Assembly: GCA_033439265.1 (NCBI GenBank)
Contig: JAVTVX010000001.1
Location: 16,634,608-16,698,607 of the forward strand
Direction of reading: 5' to 3'
Length of the DNA: 64,000 bases
DNA from: Dillenia suffruticosa
Lineage: Eukaryota > Streptophyta > Magnoliopsida > Dilleniales > Dilleniaceae
Made by a program: the position numbers and the translations under genes. Each line of letters opens with the position of its first letter. Position 1 is the stretch's first letter. Below are positions 1-11,635 of the stretch, piece after piece. The notes under the pieces were generated by a model. It was given only the letters and a program-made list of their open reading frames with translations. It had not been told where the DNA came from and made no database searches.

Positions 1-538
1 CTACATCTTGCAAGAATAGAATGACCGACGCATTTTTGAAATTTTGAGCAGTTTCAAACCGTCACAGATGTTATTTTTGAGAAGTACATGCGAGCTCCAT
101 CTATGCCGTCGGTCACGGATCGACCCTTTGTTGCAAATAAAATTTTTTGAAAAAGACAAAATTCTTGTAACGCGTAGATATTATTCTGAATTGAGAAATT
201 CTGCTAGCATGCGAAATCGGTCTCTCGTAATCGAGATAGAATTTTTAAATTTCGGTCCCGAGAAGCCTAGAAGACAGTGACTTTAATCGAGGGAAAGACC
301 TTTGTAACGGTCGTGCGACATTTCGACGGCAACGGAAATAGGTCAATGCAAAACCAATGTCCATTTTCAAGTGCGTCCGATCCACGTGTGTCCCGCACAG
401 GTAGATCAGTGACGTTATTATACTTTTGTGTTTTGTATTTTTGTAGCTTTACAAATCATGAGATCAACGACTAAACAAGTTCTTTTATTTCAATTTCACG
501 AATGAGGCAAGAAAAACTCTTTCATTCTTTTGTTTTTG

Positions 539-874
539 TTAGCAACTGGTAAACAAGTCTTCCACCGAACAGCGCACGTCACCCCCTCCTGAGCGGGCGA
601 CAGTGCGATCGTAATTTGGATATGCCGGCTTCCTTTCTCACGTTATTACACATTTTTTGCTACCGTTGGGGCACGCTTCAATGTTTGACTCAAATGAAGC
701 TTGGCCGTCATTAACAACAAAAGTTCCCTGTCGCATAGGCAAGATTTCATAATAAAACATATCTAGCCACATTTCAAGAGACCGGAACGTGATATTCTTA
801 TGAATAGTCTTAAATTTTTTCGCACTTAGCGATCGGACAGAAACGAAAAATGGAAAAACAAAAGGATAGCATTT
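539..874 (-). pseudogene. Disrupted cysteine-containing reading frame downstream of the array gene (every unit)
   Basis: After the gene's stop codon (875-877) the same frame runs open for 78 codons to a TGA at 638-640, then 32 more codons to TAA at 539-541. It contains a segment with ESNIEACPNGSKKC and ends in FTSC before the stop. The truncated unit 26 aligns over the last 38 codons without any indel, lacks the TGA, keeps KKC, AYPN and FTSC, and also ends in a stop (43658-43660). The diverged unit 25 keeps FESNIE-CP. A retained frame suggests an old coding relic, perhaps a second cysteine-rich gene or an exon, but I do not recognise the family. With the in-frame TGA it is unlikely to be expressed intact. 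The same relic lies at the same offset in all 24 units. Confidence 0.35.
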
Positions 875-1255
875 TTAAGAAGATACGGGGGCGACTTTAG
901 AACACTTCTCCCATATATCTTTGGCACCTTGATGAGCTTGCGCTACCCTGTCCTTAAGGTCTGGTCTTGTGAGACCGTGCTCAACCAATGTTGTGTGACA
1001 AGATTGTCCATTCTTTATAAGTTGGATGCAGCACTCATCGGTAACGTTAATGAGTTCGGTGGCGAATACAAAACCGTATATCTCCTGTCCACAGTAGAAA
1101 GTTAGACCGGACTTGCACTTTTTCACAACGGCACGATACCCTGGGTAAGGCTCTGGCGCGGTGTATCGGATGTCCTTGTCCGCAAGGCATGTCGCGACCA
1201 ACAGCGTTAATGCGACAAAAAAGATTGCCGAAACGGTATTGTTCCCCCTCTTCAT
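875..1255 (-). CDS. Secreted prolamin-like (ECA1/EC1 superfamily) cysteine-rich protein, array copy 1
   Basis: 126 residues, intronless. Residues 1-25 look like a signal peptide: basic start, hydrophobic core about 9-22, cleavage likely after the Ala of CLA. The mature protein of about 101 residues has six cysteines (47, 55, 75, 76, 86, 118) spaced C-x7-C-x19-CC-x9-C-x31-C, with a central CC pair, as in the plant prolamin-like domain (Pfam PF05617, former DUF784/DUF1278) of ECA1 gametogenesis-related and egg-cell-secreted proteins. A sequon (Asn70-Val-Thr) lies just before the CC pair. The ATG has A at -3, and a TATA box lies about 95 bp upstream. Known relatives are expressed in female gametophyte or pollen and some activate sperm, so a secreted reproductive role is inferred, not shown. 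Unit 1 carries A at 613 and A at 1320 in its non-coding part. Confidence 0.88.
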   Translation of the reverse strand: MKRGNNTVSAIFFVALTLLVATCLADKDIRYTAPEPYPGYRAVVKKCKSGLTFYCGQEIYGFVFATELINVTDECCIQLIKNGQSCHTTLVEHGLTRPDLKDRVAQAHQGAKDIWEKCSKVAPVSS

Positions 1256-1345
1256 TGTTACTTTTATTACTTTGGGAGCAATAGTTTTGTAAGATACAAT
1301 AGAGGATTCTTATTGACGAAGAAATTCATTCCTCAAGCACCGTCA

Positions 1346-1352
1346 CTTTATA
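1346..1352 (-). promoter_or_regulatory. TATA box of the array gene (recurs every 1730 bp)
   Basis: On the minus strand the site reads TATAAAG, preceded by CA, about 95 bp upstream of the ATG, so a 5' leader of roughly 60-65 bases is expected. It is unchanged in all 24 complete units. The decayed unit 25 keeps a related T/A-rich box (TATATAA type) near 42770, which supports the assignment. Confidence 0.6.
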
Positions 1353-1717
1353 TGAGAGGAAGTCCCAAAATTTATGTTAAACGCATTGACGCGGAGAGTT
1401 TTGCTCCCTCGTATTAACACCTTCATTGCTTTTTGGCCTCCCTTTTATGAAACTTACGACCCAAGCATTAAATGACTTATGTGAAAAGCACCTGGTTTTC
1501 TTATTGGTCGATAAATAGATGATCATGGAACACAAAATAATTGCGAAACTAGAGGACGCGGGAACGACAATTGACCGTCGTTTAACGCACCGAAATACAG
1601 TTAGCCACGCCCGTGCCAGCGTGTCACGTTAAATTTGATTTTCGTCCCTTTTCCGTAATTATGCAAACTAATTATCGGAGCGATGTGAGTTTGAGTGTTG
1701 GGTGGTCGAACTTTCTT

Positions 1718-1724
1718 TATATAA
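1718..1724 (+). promoter_or_regulatory. Plus-strand TATA-like site near the unit boundary
   Basis: Reads TATATAA on the plus strand and recurs in every unit. It would direct transcription away from the minus-strand gene into the next unit, where no convincing ATG-initiated gene follows. The diverged copy before unit 26 (about 43115) keeps only a degenerate GATATAA. It may be a chance AT-rich site or the promoter of a non-coding transcript. Confidence 0.25.
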
Positions 1725-2604
1725 CGCACGCTACATCTTGCAAGAATAGAATGACCGACGCATTTTTGAAATTTTGAGCAGTTTCAAACCGTCACAGATG
1801 TTATTTTTGAGAAGTACATGCGAGCTCCATCTATGCCGTCGGTCACGGATCGACCCTTTGTTGCAAATAAAATTTTTTGAAAAAGACAAAATTCTTGTAA
1901 CGCGTAGATATTATTCTGAATTGAGAAATTCTGCTAGCATGCGAAATCGGTCTCTCGTAATCGAGATAGAATTTTTAAATTTCGGTCCCGAGAAGCCTAG
2001 AAGACAGTGACTTTAATCGAGGGAAAGACCTTTGTAACGGTCGTGCGACATTTCGACGGCAACGGAAATAGGTCAATGCAAAACCAATGTCCATTTTCAA
2101 GTGCGTCCGATCCACGTGTGTCCCGCACAGGTAGATCAGTGACGTTATTATACTTTTGTGTTTTGTATTTTTGTAGCTTTACAAATCATGAGATCAACGA
2201 CTAAACAAGTTCTTTTATTTCAATTTCACGAATGAGGCAAGAAAAACTCTTTCATTCTTTTGTTTTTGTTAGCAACTGGTAAACAAGTCTTCCACCGAAC
2301 AGCGCACGTCACCCCCTCCTGAGCGGGCGACAGTGCGATCGTAATTTGGATATGCCGGCTTCCTTTCTCACGTTATTACACATTTTTTGCTACCGTTGGG
2401 GCACGCTTCAATGTTTGACTCAAATGAAGCTTGGCCGTCATTAACAACAAAAGTTCCCTGTCGCATAGGCAAGATTTCATAATAAAACATATCTAGCCAC
2501 ATTTCAAGAGACCGGAACGTGATATTCTTATGAATAGTCTTAAATTTTTTCGCACTTAGCGATCGGACAGAAACGAAAAATGGAAAAACAAAAGGATAGC
2601 ATTT

Positions 2605-2985
2605 TTAAGAAGATACGGGGGCGACTTTAGAACACTTCTCCCATATATCTTTGGCACCTTGATGAGCTTGCGCTACCCTGTCCTTAAGGTCTGGTCTTGT
2701 GAGACCGTGCTCAACCAATGTTGTGTGACAAGATTGTCCATTCTTTATAAGTTGGATGCAGCACTCATCGGTAACGTTAATGAGTTCGGTGGCGAATACA
2801 AAACCGTATATCTCCTGTCCACAGTAGAAAGTTAGACCGGACTTGCACTTTTTCACAACGGCACGATACCCTGGGTAAGGCTCTGGCGCGGTGTATCGGA
2901 TGTCCTTGTCCGCAAGGCATGTCGCGACCAACAGCGTTAATGCGACAAAAAAGATTGCCGAAACGGTATTGTTCCCCCTCTTCAT
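2605..2985 (-). CDS. Prolamin-like secreted protein, array copy 2
   Basis: Encodes the same 126 residues as copy 1. Its unit carries A at the offset-613 site (2343) but T at the offset-1320 site (3050), one of four haplotypes found in units 1-4. Confidence 0.87.
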   Translation of the reverse strand: MKRGNNTVSAIFFVALTLLVATCLADKDIRYTAPEPYPGYRAVVKKCKSGLTFYCGQEIYGFVFATELINVTDECCIQLIKNGQSCHTTLVEHGLTRPDLKDRVAQAHQGAKDIWEKCSKVAPVSS

Positions 2986-4334
2986 TGTTACTTTTATTAC
3001 TTTGGGAGCAATAGTTTTGTAAGATACAATAGAGGATTCTTATTGACGATGAAATTCATTCCTCAAGCACCGTCACTTTATATGAGAGGAAGTCCCAAAA
3101 TTTATGTTAAACGCATTGACGCGGAGAGTTTTGCTCCCTCGTATTAACACCTTCATTGCTTTTTGGCCTCCCTTTTATGAAACTTACGACCCAAGCATTA
3201 AATGACTTATGTGAAAAGCACCTGGTTTTCTTATTGGTCGATAAATAGATGATCATGGAACACAAAATAATTGCGAAACTAGAGGACGCGGGAACGACAA
3301 TTGACCGTCGTTTAACGCACCGAAATACAGTTAGCCACGCCCGTGCCAGCGTGTCACGTTAAATTTGATTTTCGTCCCTTTTCCGTAATTATGCAAACTA
3401 ATTATCGGAGCGATGTGAGTTTGAGTGTTGGGTGGTCGAACTTTCTTTATATAACGCACGCTACATCTTGCAAGAATAGAATGACCGACGCATTTTTGAA
3501 ATTTTGAGCAGTTTCAAACCGTCACAGATGTTATTTTTGAGAAGTACATGCGAGCTCCATCTATGCCGTCGGTCACGGATCGACCCTTTGTTGCAAATAA
3601 AATTTTTTGAAAAAGACAAAATTCTTGTAACGCGTAGATATTATTCTGAATTGAGAAATTCTGCTAGCATGCGAAATCGGTCTCTCGTAATCGAGATAGA
3701 ATTTTTAAATTTCGGTCCCGAGAAGCCTAGAAGACAGTGACTTTAATCGAGGGAAAGACCTTTGTAACGGTCGTGCGACATTTCGACGGCAACGGAAATA
3801 GGTCAATGCAAAACCAATGTCCATTTTCAAGTGCGTCCGATCCACGTGTGTCCCGCACAGGTAGATCAGTGACGTTATTATACTTTTGTGTTTTGTATTT
3901 TTGTAGCTTTACAAATCATGAGATCAACGACTAAACAAGTTCTTTTATTTCAATTTCACGAATGAGGCAAGAAAAACTCTTTCATTCTTTTGTTTTTGTT
4001 AGCAACTGGTAAACAAGTCTTCCACCGAACAGCGCACGTCACCCCCTCCTGAGCGGGCGACAGTGCGATCGTGATTTGGATATGCCGGCTTCCTTTCTCA
4101 CGTTATTACACATTTTTTGCTACCGTTGGGGCACGCTTCAATGTTTGACTCAAATGAAGCTTGGCCGTCATTAACAACAAAAGTTCCCTGTCGCATAGGC
4201 AAGATTTCATAATAAAACATATCTAGCCACATTTCAAGAGACCGGAACGTGATATTCTTATGAATAGTCTTAAATTTTTTCGCACTTAGCGATCGGACAG
4301 AAACGAAAAATGGAAAAACAAAAGGATAGCATTT

Positions 4335-4715
4335 TTAAGAAGATACGGGGGCGACTTTAGAACACTTCTCCCATATATCTTTGGCACCTTGATGAGCTTG
4401 CGCTACCCTGTCCTTAAGGTCTGGTCTTGTGAGACCGTGCTCAACCAATGTTGTGTGACAAGATTGTCCATTCTTTATAAGTTGGATGCAGCACTCATCG
4501 GTAACGTTAATGAGTTCGGTGGCGAATACAAAACCGTATATCTCCTGTCCACAGTAGAAAGTTAGACCGGACTTGCACTTTTTCACAACGGCACGATACC
4601 CTGGGTAAGGCTCTGGCGCGGTGTATCGGATGTCCTTGTCCGCAAGGCATGTCGCGACCAACAGCGTTAATGCGACAAAAAAGATTGCCGAAACGGTATT
4701 GTTCCCCCTCTTCAT
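4335..4715 (-). CDS. Prolamin-like secreted protein, array copy 3
   Basis: Identical protein. Its unit is the first with G at the offset-613 site (4073), and it shares A at the offset-1320 site (4780) with unit 1 only, although unit 2 lies between them. Confidence 0.87.
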   Translation of the reverse strand: MKRGNNTVSAIFFVALTLLVATCLADKDIRYTAPEPYPGYRAVVKKCKSGLTFYCGQEIYGFVFATELINVTDECCIQLIKNGQSCHTTLVEHGLTRPDLKDRVAQAHQGAKDIWEKCSKVAPVSS

Positions 4716-6064
4716 TGTTACTTTTATTACTTTGGGAGCAATAGTTTTGTAAGATACAATAGAGGATTCTTATTGACGAAGAAATTCATTCCTCAAGCAC
4801 CGTCACTTTATATGAGAGGAAGTCCCAAAATTTATGTTAAACGCATTGACGCGGAGAGTTTTGCTCCCTCGTATTAACACCTTCATTGCTTTTTGGCCTC
4901 CCTTTTATGAAACTTACGACCCAAGCATTAAATGACTTATGTGAAAAGCACCTGGTTTTCTTATTGGTCGATAAATAGATGATCATGGAACACAAAATAA
5001 TTGCGAAACTAGAGGACGCGGGAACGACAATTGACCGTCGTTTAACGCACCGAAATACAGTTAGCCACGCCCGTGCCAGCGTGTCACGTTAAATTTGATT
5101 TTCGTCCCTTTTCCGTAATTATGCAAACTAATTATCGGAGCGATGTGAGTTTGAGTGTTGGGTGGTCGAACTTTCTTTATATAACGCACGCTACATCTTG
5201 CAAGAATAGAATGACCGACGCATTTTTGAAATTTTGAGCAGTTTCAAACCGTCACAGATGTTATTTTTGAGAAGTACATGCGAGCTCCATCTATGCCGTC
5301 GGTCACGGATCGACCCTTTGTTGCAAATAAAATTTTTTGAAAAAGACAAAATTCTTGTAACGCGTAGATATTATTCTGAATTGAGAAATTCTGCTAGCAT
5401 GCGAAATCGGTCTCTCGTAATCGAGATAGAATTTTTAAATTTCGGTCCCGAGAAGCCTAGAAGACAGTGACTTTAATCGAGGGAAAGACCTTTGTAACGG
5501 TCGTGCGACATTTCGACGGCAACGGAAATAGGTCAATGCAAAACCAATGTCCATTTTCAAGTGCGTCCGATCCACGTGTGTCCCGCACAGGTAGATCAGT
5601 GACGTTATTATACTTTTGTGTTTTGTATTTTTGTAGCTTTACAAATCATGAGATCAACGACTAAACAAGTTCTTTTATTTCAATTTCACGAATGAGGCAA
5701 GAAAAACTCTTTCATTCTTTTGTTTTTGTTAGCAACTGGTAAACAAGTCTTCCACCGAACAGCGCACGTCACCCCCTCCTGAGCGGGCGACAGTGCGATC
5801 GTGATTTGGATATGCCGGCTTCCTTTCTCACGTTATTACACATTTTTTGCTACCGTTGGGGCACGCTTCAATGTTTGACTCAAATGAAGCTTGGCCGTCA
5901 TTAACAACAAAAGTTCCCTGTCGCATAGGCAAGATTTCATAATAAAACATATCTAGCCACATTTCAAGAGACCGGAACGTGATATTCTTATGAATAGTCT
6001 TAAATTTTTTCGCACTTAGCGATCGGACAGAAACGAAAAATGGAAAAACAAAAGGATAGCATTT

Positions 6065-6445
6065 TTAAGAAGATACGGGGGCGACTTTAGAACACTTCTC
6101 CCATATATCTTTGGCACCTTGATGAGCTTGCGCTACCCTGTCCTTAAGGTCTGGTCTTGTGAGACCGTGCTCAACCAATGTTGTGTGACAAGATTGTCCA
6201 TTCTTTATAAGTTGGATGCAGCACTCATCGGTAACGTTAATGAGTTCGGTGGCGAATACAAAACCGTATATCTCCTGTCCACAGTAGAAAGTTAGACCGG
6301 ACTTGCACTTTTTCACAACGGCACGATACCCTGGGTAAGGCTCTGGCGCGGTGTATCGGATGTCCTTGTCCGCAAGGCATGTCGCGACCAACAGCGTTAA
6401 TGCGACAAAAAAGATTGCCGAAACGGTATTGTTCCCCCTCTTCAT
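6065..6445 (-). CDS. Prolamin-like secreted protein, array copy 4
   Basis: Identical protein. From this unit rightward the offset-1320 site is always T; with G at offset 613 this is the majority haplotype of the array. Confidence 0.87.
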   Translation of the reverse strand: MKRGNNTVSAIFFVALTLLVATCLADKDIRYTAPEPYPGYRAVVKKCKSGLTFYCGQEIYGFVFATELINVTDECCIQLIKNGQSCHTTLVEHGLTRPDLKDRVAQAHQGAKDIWEKCSKVAPVSS

Positions 6446-7794
6446 TGTTACTTTTATTACTTTGGGAGCAATAGTTTTGTAAGATACAATAGAGGATTCT
6501 TATTGACGATGAAATTCATTCCTCAAGCACCGTCACTTTATATGAGAGGAAGTCCCAAAATTTATGTTAAACGCATTGACGCGGAGAGTTTTGCTCCCTC
6601 GTATTAACACCTTCATTGCTTTTTGGCCTCCCTTTTATGAAACTTACGACCCAAGCATTAAATGACTTATGTGAAAAGCACCTGGTTTTCTTATTGGTCG
6701 ATAAATAGATGATCATGGAACACAAAATAATTGCGAAACTAGAGGACGCGGGAACGACAATTGACCGTCGTTTAACGCACCGAAATACAGTTAGCCACGC
6801 CCGTGCCAGCGTGTCACGTTAAATTTGATTTTCGTCCCTTTTCCGTAATTATGCAAACTAATTATCGGAGCGATGTGAGTTTGAGTGTTGGGTGGTCGAA
6901 CTTTCTTTATATAACGCACGCTACATCTTGCAAGAATAGAATGACCGACGCATTTTTGAAATTTTGAGCAGTTTCAAACCGTCACAGATGTTATTTTTGA
7001 GAAGTACATGCGAGCTCCATCTATGCCGTCGGTCACGGATCGACCCTTTGTTGCAAATAAAATTTTTTGAAAAAGACAAAATTCTTGTAACGCGTAGATA
7101 TTATTCTGAATTGAGAAATTCTGCTAGCATGCGAAATCGGTCTCTCGTAATCGAGATAGAATTTTTAAATTTCGGTCCCGAGAAGCCTAGAAGACAGTGA
7201 CTTTAATCGAGGGAAAGACCTTTGTAACGGTCGTGCGACATTTCGACGGCAACGGAAATAGGTCAATGCAAAACCAATGTCCATTTTCAAGTGCGTCCGA
7301 TCCACGTGTGTCCCGCACAGGTAGATCAGTGACGTTATTATACTTTTGTGTTTTGTATTTTTGTAGCTTTACAAATCATGAGATCAACGACTAAACAAGT
7401 TCTTTTATTTCAATTTCACGAATGAGGCAAGAAAAACTCTTTCATTCTTTTGTTTTTGTTAGCAACTGGTAAACAAGTCTTCCACCGAACAGCGCACGTC
7501 ACCCCCTCCTGAGCGGGCGACAGTGCGATCGTGATTTGGATATGCCGGCTTCCTTTCTCACGTTATTACACATTTTTTGCTACCGTTGGGGCACGCTTCA
7601 ATGTTTGACTCAAATGAAGCTTGGCCGTCATTAACAACAAAAGTTCCCTGTCGCATAGGCAAGATTTCATAATAAAACATATCTAGCCACATTTCAAGAG
7701 ACCGGAACGTGATATTCTTATGAATAGTCTTAAATTTTTTCGCACTTAGCGATCGGACAGAAACGAAAAATGGAAAAACAAAAGGATAGCATTT

Positions 7795-8175
7795 TTAAGA
7801 AGATACGGGGGCGACTTTAGAACACTTCTCCCATATATCTTTGGCACCTTGATGAGCTTGCGCTACCCTGTCCTTAAGGTCTGGTCTTGTGAGACCGTGC
7901 TCAACCAATGTTGTGTGACAAGATTGTCCATTCTTTATAAGTTGGATGCAGCACTCATCGGTAACGTTAATGAGTTCGGTGGCGAATACAAAACCGTATA
8001 TCTCCTGTCCACAGTAGAAAGTTAGACCGGACTTGCACTTTTTCACAACGGCACGATACCCTGGGTAAGGCTCTGGCGCGGTGTATCGGATGTCCTTGTC
8101 CGCAAGGCATGTCGCGACCAACAGCGTTAATGCGACAAAAAAGATTGCCGAAACGGTATTGTTCCCCCTCTTCAT
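7795..8175 (-). CDS. Prolamin-like secreted protein, array copy 5
   Basis: Identical protein in a majority-haplotype unit (G at offset 613, T at 1320); no private variant seen. Confidence 0.87.
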   Translation of the reverse strand: MKRGNNTVSAIFFVALTLLVATCLADKDIRYTAPEPYPGYRAVVKKCKSGLTFYCGQEIYGFVFATELINVTDECCIQLIKNGQSCHTTLVEHGLTRPDLKDRVAQAHQGAKDIWEKCSKVAPVSS

Positions 8176-9524
8176 TGTTACTTTTATTACTTTGGGAGCA
8201 ATAGTTTTGTAAGATACAATAGAGGATTCTTATTGACGATGAAATTCATTCCTCAAGCACCGTCACTTTATATGAGAGGAAGTCCCAAAATTTATGTTAA
8301 ACGCATTGACGCGGAGAGTTTTGCTCCCTCGTATTAACACCTTCATTGCTTTTTGGCCTCCCTTTTATGAAACTTACGACCCAAGCATTAAATGACTTAT
8401 GTGAAAAGCACCTGGTTTTCTTATTGGTCGATAAATAGATGATCATGGAACACAAAATAATTGCGAAACTAGAGGACGCGGGAACGACAATTGACCGTCG
8501 TTTAACGCACCGAAATACAGTTAGCCACGCCCGTGCCAGCGTGTCACGTTAAATTTGATTTTCGTCCCTTTTCCGTAATTATGCAAACTAATTATCGGAG
8601 CGATGTGAGTTTGAGTGTTGGGTGGTCGAACTTTCTTTATATAACGCACGCTACATCTTGCAAGAATAGAATGACCGACGCATTTTTGAAATTTTGAGCA
8701 GTTTCAAACCGTCACAGATGTTATTTTTGAGAAGTACATGCGAGCTCCATCTATGCCGTCGGTCACGGATCGACCCTTTGTTGCAAATAAAATTTTTTGA
8801 AAAAGACAAAATTCTTGTAACGCGTAGATATTATTCTGAATTGAGAAATTCTGCTAGCATGCGAAATCGGTCTCTCGTAATCGAGATAGAATTTTTAAAT
8901 TTCGGTCCCGAGAAGCCTAGAAGACAGTGACTTTAATCGAGGGAAAGACCTTTGTAACGGTCGTGCGACATTTCGACGGCAACGGAAATAGGTCAATGCA
9001 AAACCAATGTCCATTTTCAAGTGCGTCCGATCCACGTGTGTCCCGCACAGGTAGATCAGTGACGTTATTATACTTTTGTGTTTTGTATTTTTGTAGCTTT
9101 ACAAATCATGAGATCAACGACTAAACAAGTTCTTTTATTTCAATTTCACGAATGAGGCAAGAAAAACTCTTTCATTCTTTTGTTTTTGTTAGCAACTGGT
9201 AAACAAGTCTTCCACCGAACAGCGCACGTCACCCCCTCCTGAGCGGGCGACAGTGCGATCGTGATTTGGATATGCCGGCTTCCTTTCTCACGTTATTACA
9301 CATTTTTTGCTACCGTTGGGGCACGCTTCAATGTTTGACTCAAATGAAGCTTGGCCGTCATTAACAACAAAAGTTCCCTGTCGCATAGGCAAGATTTCAT
9401 AATAAAACATATCTAGCCACATTTCAAGAGACCGGAACGTGATATTCTTATGAATAGTCTTAAATTTTTTCGCACTTAGCGATCGGACAGAAACGAAAAA
9501 TGGAAAAACAAAAGGATAGCATTT

Positions 9525-9905
9525 TTAAGAAGATACGGGGGCGACTTTAGAACACTTCTCCCATATATCTTTGGCACCTTGATGAGCTTGCGCTACCCTG
9601 TCCTTAAGGTCTGGTCTTGTGAGACCGTGCTCAACCAATGTTGTGTGACAAGATTGTCCATTCTTTATAAGTTGGATGCAGCACTCATCGGTAACGTTAA
9701 TGAGTTCGGTGGCGAATACAAAACCGTATATCTCCTGTCCACAGTAGAAAGTTAGACCGGACTTGCACTTTTTCACAACGGCACGATACCCTGGGTAAGG
9801 CTCTGGCGCGGTGTATCGGATGTCCTTGTCCGCAAGGCATGTCGCGACCAACAGCGTTAATGCGACAAAAAAGATTGCCGAAACGGTATTGTTCCCCCTC
9901 TTCAT
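9525..9905 (-). CDS. Prolamin-like secreted protein, array copy 6
   Basis: Identical protein; majority-haplotype unit without private variants. Confidence 0.87.
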   Translation of the reverse strand: MKRGNNTVSAIFFVALTLLVATCLADKDIRYTAPEPYPGYRAVVKKCKSGLTFYCGQEIYGFVFATELINVTDECCIQLIKNGQSCHTTLVEHGLTRPDLKDRVAQAHQGAKDIWEKCSKVAPVSS

Positions 9906-11254
9906 TGTTACTTTTATTACTTTGGGAGCAATAGTTTTGTAAGATACAATAGAGGATTCTTATTGACGATGAAATTCATTCCTCAAGCACCGTCACTTTA
10001 TATGAGAGGAAGTCCCAAAATTTATGTTAAACGCATTGACGCGGAGAGTTTTGCTCCCTCGTATTAACACCTTCATTGCTTTTTGGCCTCCCTTTTATGA
10101 AACTTACGACCCAAGCATTAAATGACTTATGTGAAAAGCACCTGGTTTTCTTATTGGTCGATAAATAGATGATCATGGAACACAAAATAATTGCGAAACT
10201 AGAGGACGCGGGAACGACAATTGACCGTCGTTTAACGCACCGAAATACAGTTAGCCACGCCCGTGCCAGCGTGTCACGTTAAATTTGATTTTCGTCCCTT
10301 TTCCGTAATTATGCAAACTAATTATCGGAGCGATGTGAGTTTGAGTGTTGGGTGGTCGAACTTTCTTTATATAACGCACGCTACATCTTGCAAGAATAGA
10401 ATGACCGACGCATTTTTGAAATTTTGAGCAGTTTCAAACCGTCACAGATGTTATTTTTGAGAAGTACATGCGAGCTCCATCTATGCCGTCGGTCACGGAT
10501 CGACCCTTTGTTGCAAATAAAATTTTTTGAAAAAGACAAAATTCTTGTAACGCGTAGATATTATTCTGAATTGAGAAATTCTGCTAGCATGCGAAATCGG
10601 TCTCTCGTAATCGAGATAGAATTTTTAAATTTCGGTCCCGAGAAGCCTAGAAGACAGTGACTTTAATCGAGGGAAAGACCTTTGTAACGGTCGTGCGACA
10701 TTTCGACGGCAACGGAAATAGGTCAATGCAAAACCAATGTCCATTTTCAAGTGCGTCCGATCCACGTGTGTCCCGCACAGGTAGATCAGTGACGTTATTA
10801 TACTTTTGTGTTTTGTATTTTTGTAGCTTTACAAATCATGAGATCAACGACTAAACAAGTTCTTTTATTTCAATTTCACGAATGAGGCAAGAAAAACTCT
10901 TTCATTCTTTTGTTTTTGTTAGCAACTGGTAAACAAGTCTTCCACCGAACAGCGCACGTCACCCCCTCCTGAGCGGGCGACAGTGCGATCGTGATTTGGA
11001 TATGCCGGCTTCCTTTCTCACGTTATTACACATTTTTTGCTACCGTTGGGGCACGCTTCAATGTTTGACTCAAATGAAGCTTGGCCGTCATTAACAACAA
11101 AAGTTCCCTGTCGCATAGGCAAGATTTCATAATAAAACATATCTAGCCACATTTCAAGAGACCGGAACGTGATATTCTTATGAATAGTCTTAAATTTTTT
11201 CGCACTTAGCGATCGGACAGAAACGAAAAATGGAAAAACAAAAGGATAGCATTT

Positions 11255-11635
11255 TTAAGAAGATACGGGGGCGACTTTAGAACACTTCTCCCATATATCT
11301 TTGGCACCTTGATGAGCTTGCGCTACCCTGTCCTTAAGGTCTGGTCTTGTGAGACCGTGCTCAACCAATGTTGTGTGACAAGATTGTCCATTCTTTATAA
11401 GTTGGATGCAGCACTCATCGGTAACGTTAATGAGTTCGGTGGCGAATACAAAACCGTATATCTCCTGTCCACAGTAGAAAGTTAGACCGGACTTGCACTT
11501 TTTCACAACGGCACGATACCCTGGGTAAGGCTCTGGCGCGGTGTATCGGATGTCCTTGTCCGCAAGGCATGTCGCGACCAACAGCGTTAATGCGACAAAA
11601 AAGATTGCCGAAACGGTATTGTTCCCCCTCTTCAT
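11255..11635 (-). CDS. Prolamin-like secreted protein, array copy 7
   Basis: Identical protein; majority-haplotype unit without private variants. Confidence 0.87.
   Translation of the reverse strand: MKRGNNTVSAIFFVALTLLVATCLADKDIRYTAPEPYPGYRAVVKKCKSGLTFYCGQEIYGFVFATELINVTDECCIQLIKNGQSCHTTLVEHGLTRPDLKDRVAQAHQGAKDIWEKCSKVAPVSS

Noticed and set aside
44-474. Two plus-strand open frames of 78 and 65 codons, repeated in every unit
   Set aside because: They depend on TTG and GTG starts, which plants rarely use, show no recognisable domain, and their frames are not kept in diverged unit 26. Repetition alone multiplies chance frames.
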